The notes: generated by a model from the sequence alone, not told the origin. Numbered from the stretch's first letter, positions 11,353 through 22,556 are shown. The stretch is 64,000 nt of DNA from Aphrocallistes beatrix (GCA_963281255.1 OY725496.1:372001-436000); one strand, 5' to 3'. Translations and numbers: made by a program.

Positions 11353-11454
11353 TAGTCAGCATTCTCATGATTGTTTGTTGTCTTGTCCATAAATTATTTC
11401 AAAACGTCTTCTTTAACAATTTTCTTTTACTTTTTTGGTTCATAATTCGAGACT

Positions 11455-13233
11455 ATGTCTAACGCAAAACAGATTTTCATTGAGTCACTTTTGAAATTAC
11501 CCTTCTCAAACCGTTCTGAACTCTATACCACTTTGAATATTTCTCAGAAAATTGATTTTATGTCCACTCCTATTCCAAATGAAAGATCAGCGCGAATTCG
11601 TTGGCAACGGCTGCATCAACGATTCAAAATAGTTCCCTACCAATCAACCAGATTGTTGTATTTGAAAATGAAAGGAGCTGATTGCTCTCAGATCAAACGC
11701 GTAGTAGCGATTGAGGAACTGTACGATATCATTAAGCGTATCCATATAGAGCACAATCACGCAAGGAGAGAAGGCTTACATAAGAGATTGACAAAAGAAT
11801 TTCATGGCATCACTGAGAAAGCTTGCACCCTCTTCTTGGAAAGTTGTGAAGAATGTCATTTACGCAAAGCCAAAAAATCTGTAAAATCGGTTGTTGTTAA
11901 GCCAATTTCTTCAACCCAATTTTTGTCTAGATGCCAGGTTGATTTGATTGACTTTAGGGACATGTCAGAGCAGCATAACATGTCAGAGTCAGGCGTTCCT
12001 TATAAATGGTTGTTGGTTTATCAGGACCATTTTACCAAGTACATTCTTCTTCGGCCTCTCAAGCACAAATCAGCTGTAGAGGTAGCAGATACATTGGAAG
12101 ATTATTTTTGTGAACTCGGACCTCCCCATATTCTCCAGTCTGATAATGGCGGCGAATTTTGTAATAGCATTCTATTTTCTCTCATTGATGAAAAGTGGCC
12201 CTCTACCAAGATAATCCATGGAAAACCACGCCACCCTGCAAGTCAAGGGTCTGTAGAGCGAGCCAACAGAGAAATAAAAAACGCATTAGGTTCGAAAATG
12301 AGAGAAAATTCGAATGATCTGAGCTGGGTTAAGTACCTGAGACGTGTTCAATTCGAAAAAAATACAACTTTTCATTCTACCATTGGGATGACACCATACG
12401 AGGCTCTTTTCCATCACAAACCATCTTTTGGGTTATCTGATCTAGGAATACCCGAAGAATTTGCTCCTCATATTCAAAACGAGGAAGATCTTGAAGCTGT
12501 TATTGGTGAGATCAACGCCTCAACAGAGGACGCTCAGATGAACAATTATCTGCCCTCATCTCTTGATATACCTCCCATAACTGGGGATGTCAACGACCAA
12601 CAGCAAAGTTCTGATAGGGATAGTGAATCATTTGTTATCCCGATTCCTCAACTAGATTCATATCTAGATGAAATTTCTCAGCCTATTCCTGATGGAACTC
12701 GTGTCTTTGGATCTGACTCTTCTCCCAAGTCCTTAAACTGTGTGGTATGTAGTTACGAAACAAGTGGCGTACATTCTTGTCCAGGATGCAGTGGATCCGT
12801 ACATGTTCATTGCGGTATGACCGAAGGAGAAGAAGGTTATGGTTCACCTGTTTGGTGCAATAAGTGCTACCTCTCTACTCAAGCAACAAAAGCAGATGGA
12901 ATTAGAGCTGGGATAAAAAGGAACCAAGAAAAGCTACATGATCGCATGCTTGTGTCATCAGCGAAAAAGTTTCATCCAGCAAATATAGGGGACAATGTTC
13001 TAGTTCCTATTGAGAGACCAGATAAAATGAATTCCCTCGGTCCACGCAATATGTTGGGGGTAGTTACGAATATTTCTGAAGGTGTCTACACAATCGGTAC
13101 CAGAGATGGGACATTGAATACAGCTTATACACGAAACCAGTTTGAGGTGTGTTCTTCTAATTCCTTTCTACAGCCAACAATCGTTCCTCCAGCAATTGTC
13201 TCACAGACCTCTGCAATGCGAAATGCATCTTAA
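11455..13233 (+). CDS. Ginger integrase/transposase
   Basis: 592 residues from the ATG at 11455. Order: an HHCC zinc-binding domain (His near EHNHARREGLH, Cys in ESCEECH, about residues 100-140), the integrase core with Asp163 (QVDLIDF), Asp230 (QSDNGGEF) and a Glu about 38 residues later (GSVERANREIK), then a linker and a Cys/His-rich PHD-like finger (CVVCSYETSGVHSCPGC ... HVHC ... WCNKC, about residues 425-475), then an SH3-like C-terminal segment (IGDNVLVPIERPDK). All catalytic acids are present. It would mobilise the element through its 152-bp TIRs. The stop at 13231 is followed in the same frame by 40 codons rich in Cys (13234-13353), so the annotated C-terminus may be a recent truncation. 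Confidence 0.85.
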   Translation: MSNAKQIFIESLLKLPFSNRSELYTTLNISQKIDFMSTPIPNERSARIRWQRLHQRFKIVPYQSTRLLYLKMKGADCSQIKRVVAIEELYDIIKRIHIEHNHARREGLHKRLTKEFHGITEKACTLFLESCEECHLRKAKKSVKSVVVKPISSTQFLSRCQVDLIDFRDMSEQHNMSESGVPYKWLLVYQDHFTKYILLRPLKHKSAVEVADTLEDYFCELGPPHILQSDNGGEFCNSILFSLIDEKWPSTKIIHGKPRHPASQGSVERANREIKNALGSKMRENSNDLSWVKYLRRVQFEKNTTFHSTIGMTPYEALFHHKPSFGLSDLGIPEEFAPHIQNEEDLEAVIGEINASTEDAQMNNYLPSSLDIPPITGDVNDQQQSSDRDSESFVIPIPQLDSYLDEISQPIPDGTRVFGSDSSPKSLNCVVCSYETSGVHSCPGCSGSVHVHCGMTEGEEGYGSPVWCNKCYLSTQATKADGIRAGIKRNQEKLHDRMLVSSAKKFHPANIGDNVLVPIERPDKMNSLGPRNMLGVVTNISEGVYTIGTRDGTLNTAYTRNQFEVCSSNSFLQPTIVPPAIVSQTSAMRNAS

Positions 13234-13356
13234 GGGATTGAACAAGGTTCTTTTTGCAGATGTAAGCATTGTAAAACATATCGATGCCCTTGCAAAAAGT
13301 CATCCCGGAGTTGTGGTACTAAATGTCACAAAGGAGTAAAATGTTTCAACAATTGA
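13234..13356 (+). other. In-frame Cys-rich extension after the Ginger stop
   Basis: Reading on in the frame of the integrase past its TAA gives 40 open codons before TGA, with eight cysteines in a CxC-type pattern (CRCKHCKTYRCPC then CGTKCHKGVKC). CxC-like tails are common at the C-terminus of integrase-derived proteins, so the TAA probably cuts off a domain. A splice event or read-through is possible but not visible. Confidence 0.5.
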
Positions 13357-13851
13357 ATCTGACAAACTCTAATTAGATGTGTTGAAATGGTAAGTAATTC
13401 TTGTATCTCAATTTCGACAATCAACATGCTAAATACAAGTACTAATACTATACTACCTACTATGCAGAATTTACTGGCTTGTATTTGCTCGTAATTTGTT
13501 AGCTATTTCGTTACATTAATGAACGAAATCCATGCGAAATTTCGAAACACCTTAAATGAAATCACATATTTCTATATGGATAATTGGGTATATCAAGGAG
13601 CTACATTTCCATATAAAGTAGCGAATTGTCGTCCAATAATCAGATAAAATTAGCCAGTATTTTTTAAAATCGTGGGTGGGGAAATTTGTGGTCATTTTCT
13701 GGGATTTTTATGGTCCAAATCAGCGAGAATCTCAAATTATAAACAATATTTTATTTCTGTACTATCTTTGAAACAGGATTAGAAGCAGTCTAGTGACAAA
13801 TGAGGAATACCATTTGTTTAACTTTGAATAATAACTTCATTGGCTAATAAC

Positions 13852-16302
13852 TAGGGATTCCAATCCCGGGATTTCGGGAATGAAATATTGTTCAATCCCG
13901 GGATTGAACATGCTGAATTAATACATTCAAAATTTTACTACTATATGCATATACAATATGTTGGATGGATTATTGTTTGTAATAGTTATAAGCCATTTAC
14001 TTGCTTTCATTGTACGGCGATTATTAATGAATTTATTAACGTTCTTCCATACTGTATTTAATTTAAAGTGAATGAGAAAACCAATTGTAATAATGAAGGA
14101 GCATAGAAACAAATGGAAATACGGCAAAGTATCACGATTCGATTCCCAAAGCATATACTATTACAAATTATTGATGTTATTCCTAATAAATACCAAAACA
14201 TCTATTGTTTCATCGCTGAGCCTACTTCTAAACCTATTGCATAGGTACGCTGCTGAAGAGAATATACGTTCAGCCTCTGCTGAAGTTGGTGGGATGACGT
14301 AGAGCATTTGATAAATTTCTTCTGAAAGATTTCTTCTTTTCCCTGTCTGTTCAGCGATTGATAGCTCATACTTTAGAAGAGTTGATAGTGGTAAGGTTTT
14401 TGGGGAACTCTCTTGAGGATCTTTGAGAGAAGCATCTATTGCAATTTGGAGCTTCTCTTGGACGGATACATTTTCTGAATCTGAATCTTCACAATTATTT
14501 CCTAAAGTGGTTGTGGATTGTGCTTCATTCAAATTTTCTTCAGCATCTACATTTCCCCGAATTCTTGAGAATAATTCTCAACAAAATCTGTTAATTGTTA
14601 CCTTTTTCTCAATTTGCGCTTGAGGATTGTGGAGATGTTGAATAACAACCGATGCATCGATATATCTCTCTTGAATAATTCGCTTGTCAATAGCTTCCAA
14701 AATTTGATTATTGAAATATGAAGGTGACATACTGAGCTCATTTAATAGAAACTTTATTGTTGCTTCCGCAGTTATCAAATTAGTATCACGCCTACATAGA
14801 GCTTCCACTGCAATTTTGATTGGCATGAGAGCTTTAGCAATTAATTCAATCTTGATGAAATCATGATCGCTTAGATCCGCACTTTCCCCGAGGTCCAAAA
14901 GAGCCTTTTGAACCGGTAGCTAAGTTGAATAATTCTTGATATCATATCTAGTAGAGAACTCCATCGAGTCTTACAATCAAGGATTAAGTTTAATCCAATG
15001 GGATGGGTTTCTCTGACATATTTTTGGAGTGTTTCATTTTTCAATGGTGATCGCTTGAACTGTTTCACAATTCCACGCATTTTGGCCACTGTGTCATTAA
15101 TATCGTCGCAAAGTTCTATAGAATTCTCCTGTTCAGGGGTATTTAAAACAATTAAACCACCACTTTCTTCATCATTATCCAAAGATTCTTCCTCTTTATC
15201 AGAATCAGTAGTAGAAAAGATTAATTCTTGGGTTTTAGGCTTGATAGAATATGTCTTGTATGACTAGCTGGAGTCCATGTGCGTAACATAATTGTTGGAA
15301 TGGAGGTATTATTCTACCTAGTTTTTTCATCATCGCACAACCATCTGTTGTGATGGCAACAATATCTGTACGAACATCTAAACCAAATTCACTTAGCCTA
15401 TTAGAGATTGCATCAGAACAAATTTCTGCACTGAAACTTCCTTTTATTCGCACTAACCCAAGATTTAAAAGATAACCCTTTCCATGTACATTTATATTCA
15501 AGTATCTTCTATTTCCTAGTGATGTCCATTCATCCAATGTAAGGGCAAATTTGTTTCCTTCTAATTTAAGATTAGCTAACTTTAGGATGTGTTTTTGGCG
15601 GATTTGTTGGCCGTATTGTATTACTAATTCTCTAATACTGGTGATAGATTTAGGTACAGAGTGTCCTAGTGCGGTAAGAGATTTCCTTAAGTCCTGGACG
15701 TAATAAATATTTTAAAAGAAAGGCCGTCACAAGCTGTCATTCTGGCCAGTACAGCTGGAAGGCTTGCGTCATTCATAAAATATTTCAGTTTCTTTTGTGC
15801 TTCAATTGGATTTTTGTTTTTTGTGTTATTGACACCACTCTCTAAAATATCACGTTTTAGTAAATCGACATTATGACAAGATTTAAGGTGGACATGTAAA
15901 CCTTTGGTCGATCCTCCATGACACTTTAAATTCTTCTTACAAATGTTGCATTCTGCCAGGTTTCCAAATGATGATCGCTTATAATGTGTCCAAATTGGTG
16001 CACCTTCAAATTCTCGAAATCTAACATTGTTCACTGCCATATACCCCAAAATAACAATATCGATTCAGTTAAGAATGTAATATGTATACGTTATGTGAAT
16101 GCATTAGTAATATATGTATGTTAAAATTCAGATACTCATTGTTATATGTGGATAAGGATTCCCAAATAAACTTTCTACAGTTTTATAATTAGCTACAGGT
16201 GATATTATCATATTAGCCAATGGAAATCATTTTCGGAGTGTGATCAACAAATTAGTATATTCGTTTAAGTATATTCAATCAATCCCGGGATTGGAATCCC
16301 TA
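13852..16302. mobile_element. hAT transposon nested in Ginger, 2.45 kb
   Basis: Ends TAGGGATTCCAATCCCGGG and CCCGGGATTGGAATCCCTA, with the perfect 8-bp TSD CTAATAAC on both sides (13844-13851, 16303-16310). Both features are diagnostic of hAT. The interior carries a broken minus-strand transposase. Confidence 0.93.
14161..16049 (-). pseudogene. Decayed hAT transposase
   Basis: Read on the minus strand in several frames. A BED-type zinc finger lies at the N-terminus (AECNICKKNLKCHGG ... LHVHLKSCH, near 15990-15850), followed by catalytic-region motifs LDEWTS and ITTDGCAMMKK (15540-15300), CYAHGLQLV, DCKTRWSS (near 14980) and the C-terminal hAT dimerisation block (PPTSAEAERIFSSAA, near 14280). 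The segments lie in at least two frames with stops between them (breaks near 15690, 15235, 14890 and 14570), and no obvious introns explain them all. The protein is therefore inactive. Confidence 0.85.
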
Positions 16303-16399
16303 CTAATAACGTTTATAATACCCTGTTAAATCAAGGGTTGTGTGTTTAAGTCAAATCAAATAGAATAACTCAAGGAACATTTCAAAATTTTCCCAAATA

Positions 16400-16572
16400 C
16401 AGTAGACTCTCGTTAATAGAACATTAAGGAACCATCCAAATTTGTTCGTATTATCCGGAATTCGTATTAATCGAGGTTATTTGCATACAGTTGTAAAACT
16501 GGGAGGATCAAATCTTATTCCTCTTAACCGATATTTCGCCTTATCCGTGTTCGTACCAACGAGAATCTACTG
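16400..16572. mobile_element. pogo/Tigger-like MITE, 173 bp
   Basis: Inverted ends CAGTAGACTCTCGTT and AACGAGAATCTACTG flanked by TA on both sides (16398-16399, 16573-16574), the Tc1/mariner/pogo signature. No coding content. It lies inside Ginger but outside the hAT. Confidence 0.85.
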
Positions 16573-16998
16573 TATGCATATTAGGTTTAATCCCGGGATT
16601 ACAAAATACGTCTGAGATTGCAAACCGTACATATTAGATTGAATTTATTATTTTTGATAGTTTGGTACAAATAGTTCCCAGGACTTTACTTCGAAGTCGT
16701 TGAGGACACACTACTTCGAAGCAAAGTATCCAAGGAAGTAGTTTCCCCTGGGGAACACTTTACTTTGAGAGACAGGTTACTTCTTAACAGTGCCTCTGAT
16801 ATCCGCACAATATAAATTGTGCAGCCTTGATTATTATTACTTAACAAACAATTAAACAACTTAATGAACATATTAGAACTATCATTTGTGGGGACTAATA
16901 TATTTATTCCACATATTTATTAATTTATTCCGGGATTCGTAAATAAGCTTCTATTTTATTGCAGCACAAGCAGACGAAGAAGAGCGCTTATTATTCTC

Positions 16999-17150
16999 AT
17001 TACAATCAACCCATTTTATGCAGTAACTCTAATACACGGAAATTACTATCGTGTGTACGCGTACACACGAAACATTTCGGGTGTACGCGTACACACGGTT
17101 TAAATATCGTGTGTACGCGTACACACTAATATCTCTAATACACTGCAACA
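16999..17150. repeat. Ginger right TIR
   Basis: Reverse complement of 11089-11240 with very few differences; it also carries three copies of the 18-bp palindrome (near 17051, 17080 and 17109, the middle one with one change). Confidence 0.9.
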
Positions 17151-17327
17151 TGAACACTAACTTTTTTCAGTGACTGTACCGTTTGTTTCAGTGACTGTAC
17201 TAGTGAACACATTTTAAAACTCATATATTTAGCGTATGTTTAATTAATCTCCTATTTTATGAGAGTACTACTGTCTGGTAAATGTGATTACCAATAAAAA
17301 ACTAAACTTACTACAACATAAACTCAC

Positions 17328-17385
17328 ATATTATTGCAAACAGGACGAGGATTCCAATTAATATGATTTGTAGGCTCTTCATCAT
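17328..17385 (-). CDS. GNA-like lectin, exon 1 (signal peptide)
   Basis: On the minus strand the ATG at 17385 opens 19 codons: two Met, Lys-Ser, then a hydrophobic stretch IILIGILVLFAII, a textbook signal peptide. The exon ends at a consensus donor GTGAGT (17327-17322). It contributes 58 nt, leaving one base that completes a codon with exon 2 at 10904 in the frame of the lectin. The intron is now 6.4 kb but only about 0.36 kb without the Ginger element and its TSD. The two exons were joined by phase, signal and acceptor only; an RNA read would prove it. Confidence 0.75.
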
Positions 17386-17390
17386 CTTCT

Positions 17391-17515
17391 GTATTGTAGT
17401 TTCGTTTTGTTGCTTGGTCTTTATTGCAATTATAAGTATTGTAGTTTCGTTTTGTTGCTTGGTCTTTATTGTATTGTAGTTTCGTTTTGTTGCTTGGTCT
17501 TTATTGCAATTATAA
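17391..17515. promoter_or_regulatory. Threefold repeat upstream of lectin exon 1
   Basis: Three direct copies (one shortened) of a roughly 35-46-bp unit containing TTTCGTTTTGTTGCTTGG, immediately upstream of the minus-strand lectin start. Position suggests 5' UTR or promoter; the function is unknown. Confidence 0.5.
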
Positions 17516-18264
17516 ATTATATGATGATTCCTATTTGAGAAGCATCTATATATAGTTAATATCCCATATCCATATGATGTAATGAGTTAATTCTTTTAGA
17601 ACCTCAATTCTATGATTGGTTATATTATCGATTTTTTTCTTTATTAAAATATGAATAATGCTACAATGATATCAAATTTTACAATAATGATTCGTGTGCA
17701 ATTTGACTACTATTGTGCACTACTCTAGATCTTATATGTGATATTCTGTTAGAATATAGTACTACTTAGATTCAAATTCAACAGTAATGTTGTAAACCCA
17801 TATGATATAATTGGTCATTGGAAGATGATATCTTTTGTGTAAAATGTTGGTGTAAGACATTTTACCTTACATCCAGATGTGTTCATTTTTGTATACTCGT
17901 ACAGTAGAACTCGGATGAACTATCCTTAAGTACGTACTAACCGAGTTGATATTAAATTAAGAATCTATGTATTGAATAAATTTTGGTTCAGAGAATTGAG
18001 TACGTACTAAGCAGAAGCACCTCTTATAATCCTGAGCGGACTAACCGAGTTCTACGTGGTAAAGAATTGTCGCAATCATATCTAATAGATTTTCCAGAAT
18101 CTTACAGATACGTTCGGAAATTTATTCGTCCACCAGTCCACCACGGAAGCCTCCATGCAAATAGTTTTAAAGCAGGTCTATTTGTAGAAGCATAAGTACT
18201 TTGATTAAATGTAATAAATACTCTATATTGGATTTTAAATTCGTAATCTACTCATTCTAATTAT
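17516..18264. repeat. Gene-free stretch with a TA-flanked MITE
   Basis: 17750-17890 is a diverged relative of 1230-1330 and 4430-4530 (AATTGGTCA ... TTACATCCAGATGTGTTCATTT). 17898-18057 has inverted ends with TAGAACTCGG and CCGAGTTCTA near TA dinucleotides, likely a pogo-like MITE. From 18060 the 2.7-kb tandem duplication begins. No gene seen. Confidence 0.5.
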
Positions 18265-18505
18265 CAGGGTTGCCGTGGGAATGGAATTTCAATTCCCATT
18301 CCCATAGGATTTCTGTGAGAAATCCCACAGAACCCCACAGGAAACCCTACAAAAACTAACAGGAAATTCCACAGAATCCCACAAATGTTCACAGAATCCC
18401 ATAGATTCCCACATGTCGGAATTCCCATAGCCTTAAAATAATTCCCATTCCCATCCCATATGGGAATCTGTGGGTTTTCCCATGGGAATTCCCACGGCAA
18501 CCCTG
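18265..18505. mobile_element. hAT-like MITE with CCCACAG minisatellite, 241 bp
   Basis: Ends CAGGGTTGCCGTGGG and CCCACGGCAACCCTG are inverted; flanks CTAATTAT and TTAATTAC agree in 6 of 8 bases. The interior is a degenerate direct repeat of an AATCCCACAG-like unit. Confidence 0.75.
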
Positions 18506-18697
18506 TTAATTACTCATATATGAGAGCCTCAACTTAATTAGTAACTCTTAAGTTTACTAATATCTCCCTTTGATTCCTGATGCTATTTATCTCCTGTCAC
18601 GGCCACTATATATTATAGCGATAATGACACAAAGTACACAGGTAGATAATTTTCTACATGAGAATAAGTATTTATGTTGGAAGTGTTTAATAATGAG

Positions 18698-18994
18698 CAG
18701 GGCCGTAGCAAGCTCATGAAAAGTGGTACGGCCATTCTTGGTGGATCAGACCGATCGTAGCGAGCAACCATATGGGGTCTTGCGGGCTTGCCCGCCACAA
18801 ATATTTTGAACCTTATAGACTCAAATATCGATATCAGCAGTTCTTATCAAGCAACAATAGTTATAATAGCATTTTTGTAAATATTAGTGACAAATGTTTA
18901 GGTTCACTTATTGAATACAAAATCATTAAGATGTAAGGGCCGTAAAAGTGGTACGGCCATGGCCGTACCAGCCGTACCGGTTGCTACGGCCTTG
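18698..18994. mobile_element. hAT-like MITE, 297 bp, with empty site
   Basis: Inverted ends CAGGGCCGTAGCAA and TTGCTACGGCCTTG, perfect 8-bp TSD ATAATGAG (18690-18697, 18995-19002). The paralogous copy near 21506-21513 has a single ATAATGAG and no insertion, so this came after the tandem duplication. Confidence 0.92.
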
Positions 18995-19894
18995 ATAATG
19001 AGTAATTTGGATGTGTAGCTAACGAATTTTAAATAAAAAATAGAATAATTTTTACAGTTTGAGTACATATTCATTTATGAATAGATTAATCCAAATACTA
19101 TTTGTATGGAGGTTTTCAAGGTAGACGACTACTCTTGACCAGGTAGTGCATGTTCGGATGTTTCACATCGTTCTTACCCTACCTCTTATGTTATGATCTG
19201 CATTAAAGTTTAATGTTACAATATGGTCAATATAAATATGATTCATATTTAAATATTTTAAAGAGTTTTATTCAATTGGATATGATTCATACAGAAATAT
19301 TTTACGAAATAAGAGTGATCTTAATGAAACTATCCCACGTAGATCCACCAACGTGGCTTTATAGTCAAATTTTAATAATAGATGAATGACTGAGGAATTA
19401 CTAATGAAAAGAGACTATGAATTTAGACAAATTAATTAATTATATCATATTACACATAGACGAATATTTAGGAGGATTAGGGGGCAATGCTCCTCCTTTC
19501 CTCCTTCCCCAAATGTTATGAAATGTTATCGTCTAGCGCCGCTCCTGATATCACATGATTTCCAAATTGAATGAATAGGGAAGGTAGATTAACATTTCTA
19601 TTAAAACACTCTATAATTCTTAAATATCTGAAAATGACCTACACATCTATTGTAAATTTCAAAATAGTACTTGAATGGGACTGAGTTCCCCTTAGTGGTC
19701 TACATATGATTTCAAGGAGTGCATAAGATTCGAAATTTTGCATTATGGAACAAAAGAACGTCCACAGAATATAAGGAAATTACCTCAGGGGGTCCATAAC
19801 CAAAAAAGGTTGAAACCCGCTGCATTAAAGTATCAAAATGAAATTACAGTTCTCTATTTAGTAAAACCACAGTGTTTGTTGTCAAACTCTATGG

Positions 19895-19966
19895 CAGCGG
19901 TTTTCAACCATTTTGGGCTGTGGAAAATTTTCCTATATTCTGTGGACCCCAGGTTGGGAACCACTG
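19895..19966. mobile_element. Internally deleted hAT MITE, 72 bp
   Basis: Same ends, TSD (CTCTATGG) and host position as the 154-bp MITE at 5209-5362, with the middle 82 bp missing. The insertion therefore predates duplication of its host repeat. Confidence 0.85.
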
Positions 19967-20480
19967 CTCTATGGCCAACTGATCACTATAACAATGCCTA
20001 ATGTCCTGTTTGTAGGTTATATAATAAGAAGGATCAGGTCTGGGGGAAAGATAGCGTGAGACGAGGTTAATATATCAAAATATTAATGCCAGAAGAAATC
20101 ATACATGTCAACAGTCCAGTTTTTGGCGGGAAAGTTCACATTATGTTAAGAACAAAAGTGATGGAACAAAAGAGAACAAAAAAAGATAACATAAGAAAAA
20201 TTAGATCACAAAATTATTCGAATTAAAATTTTATGTATCAATATGGTCAGTTTGAATATGATTCATATTTAAAAGTTTAGGACGTTTTATTCAATTGGAT
20301 ATGATTCATACAGAAATGTTTTAAGAAATATGAGTCATCTTAATGAAGATATCCTACATAGATTCAACAACGTGGCTTTATAGACAAATTTTAATAATAG
20401 ATGAATGACTGAGGAATTACTGATGGGATAAAGAAAATAGATTTAGACAAATCAATTCATTGTATCATATGGCACATAGA

Positions 20481-20632
20481 AGCGCCAGAACAACGGTTTT
20501 AGAAGTGGTCCGGTTTTCACCCAACCAACGGACTACTTTTGAAAAGTTGTCCCGTTTAAAATGACCAATCTGGGGTCACTTATGAAAAGTCCGGTTAAAA
20601 CCGTACAAACCGAACCAGTGACACCGGCCCTG
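20481..20632. mobile_element. Probable hAT-like insertion, 152 bp
   Basis: Interrupts the repeat body between CACATAGA and CACATATA (7 of 8 identical, likely TSD). Paralogous copies near 19450 and 21910 continue directly into ACGAATATT. The ends are only weakly inverted. Confidence 0.5.
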
Positions 20633-20789
20633 CACATATACGAATCTTCTGGGAGAGTAGGGGGGGACAACTTATATGCTCTATATCATATTCACATCAT
20701 CATACACTCGCTTTCACTCGCTTAACATGGTACGTAGGAAGGAAGATATTATCAAATGAAGGGAGCACAATTACAAATTTCGAATGCGG

Positions 20790-22060
20790 TCAAAAATTGT
20801 TGCAATCATATATAATAGATTTTCCAGAATCGTACAGATGCACTACCCGGACATAAGTATTCGCCCACCGGTCCACCACGAAAACCTCCATTCAAATAGT
20901 TTTAAAGCGGGTCTATTTGTAGAAGCATATGTGTACTTTAACTGTAAAAAATGCTCTATTCGATTTCAAATTCATAATCTACACATTCTAATTATCAGGG
21001 TAGCCGTGGGAATGGATTTGGGAAAGGATTTCTGTGGGAATTCCCACAGAATCCCACAGAAATCTACAGGAATTCCCACAGAATCCCACAGAAATCTACA
21101 GGAATTCCCACAGAACCCACAAGAAATCCCATAGAAACCCACAAGAAATCCCACAGAACCCCACAGCAAATCCCACAAAACCTCACAGGAAATCCCACAG
21201 ATGCTCACAGAATCCCATAGATTCCCACATGTGGGAATTCACATAGCCTTAAAATCATTCCCATTCCCATCCCATATGGGAATCTGTGGGTTTTCCCATG
21301 GGAATTCCCACGGCAACCCTGTTAATTACTCATATTTGAGAGCCTCAACTTAATTACTAACTCTTAAGTTACTAATATCTCCCTTTGATACCTGATGCTA
21401 TTTGTCTCCTGTCACAGTCACTATATATTATGGCGATTATAACACAAAGTAGCACAGGTAGATAATTTTCTACATGAGAATAAGTTTTCGTGTTGAAAGT
21501 GTTTAATAATGAGTAATTCGGATGTGTACCTAACGAATTAAAAAAAACGAAAAATTCTTACAGTTTGAGTATACATATATTCATTTATGAATAGATTAAT
21601 TCAAAGACTATTTGTATGGAGGTTTCAAGGTAGACGACTACTTTTGTCCAGGTAGTGTATGTTCGGACGTTTCACATCGTTCCTGCCATGATATACTTCC
21701 TATGTTATGAACTGCATTAATGTTTAATGTTACAATATAGTCAATTTGAATATGATTCATAGAGAAATATTTTAAGAAATATGAGTCACCTTAATGAAGA
21801 TATCCTACATAGATTCACCAACGTGGCTTTATAGTCAAATTTTAATAATAGATGAATGAGGAATTACTAATGAAAAGAGACTATGAACTTAGACAAATTA
21901 ATTAATTATATCATATGACACATAGACGAATATTTAGGAGGACTAGGGGGCAATGCTCCACCCTTCCTCCTCATCCTCCTAAATGTTGTGAAATATTATC
22001 GTCTAGCGCCGCTCCTGATATCACATTATTGCCAAATTGAAAGAATAGGGATAGTAGACA
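20790..22060. repeat. Tandem duplication, copy B
   Basis: Second copy of 18060 onward. It lacks the MITE at 18698 but has an expanded hairpin MITE. No gene seen. Confidence 0.7.
20996..21321. mobile_element. hAT-like MITE with expanded minisatellite, 326 bp
   Basis: Homologue of 18265-18505 at the same position of copy B. It is 85 bp longer because the CCCACAGAATCC-type units have expanded, which creates fortuitous open frames on both strands. Confidence 0.75.
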
Positions 22061-22549
22061 TCATCTTATATATTAAAACGCTAGGATTTTTTGTTTGTTA
22101 GTTTGTCCGAATTGATTGATTGACAAGTCGTAGAGATACGAAAATTTGCATGTAGGTGTCAAATGATGAATCTATGATTAAGTTCGAAGATCTAAGCGAA
22201 ATTTTCACACCCCTGCAAAAAAATGGAAAACAATTTTTCGCACATTTTCTATACAATACTATGTACGGCTTCACTCTCAAGAGAAAATATTATACGATAT
22301 ATGGTAGACAGTCATTTCTATCAATACTTCTAAGCAATAACTTATATAGTTATCTCAATTATATTATAGTGTATAGTAATAAAAAAGGTCGGGGGTGTGC
22401 ATATTTTCAACTTTATATACATATTTTCACACTATTTGACGAAAGTTGAAAAATAGGCCAGAGACTAGCTTCCAACGGTTGTCATGGGGTTTTTAGTGAT
22501 GTAGTAGATCTCGAATATCATATTTTCGAGTAAATTTGATGATTAATTT
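22061..22549. repeat. Non-coding interspersed repeat
   Basis: Starts with TATATTAAAACGCTAGG. 22440-22549 (ACGGTTGTCATGG...) recurs at 23930 and 9430. A short open frame at 22156 is not supported by a paralogue. Confidence 0.45.
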
Positions 22550-22556
22550 GTTTACC

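Larger units (their letters stand above)
11089..17150. mobile_element. Ginger-type DNA transposon, 6.06 kb
   Basis: 152-bp inverted repeats (11089-11240, 16999-17150) start TGTTGCAG and end CTGCAACA, and both flanks carry TGAA (11085-11088, 17151-17154). The ORF at 11455 is a gypsy-type integrase without reverse transcriptase. TGTNR...YNACA tips, 4-bp TSD and a lone integrase define Ginger elements. It sits in the intron of the lectin gene and itself carries a hAT (13852-16302) and a MITE (16400-16572), so it is older than both. Confidence 0.88.
18060..20140. repeat. Tandem duplication, copy A
   Basis: Matches 20790-22060 over most of its length: GGTCCACCACG...TTTAAAGC, the hairpin MITE, the TTTGATTCCTGATGCTATTT segment and the repeat body. 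Copy A has an extra MITE (18698-18994). The part after 19220 also matches 4600-5500. No gene seen. Confidence 0.7.

Noticed and set aside
20972-21246. Gly/Ile- or Asn/Pro-rich frames on both strands
   Set aside because: Translations of the CCCACAGAAT minisatellite within a hAT-like MITE.
22156-22449. 97-codon plus-strand frame (MSNDESMIKFEDLSEIF)
   Set aside because: Lies in an interspersed repeat, lacks domain features and has no conserved paralogue in the window.
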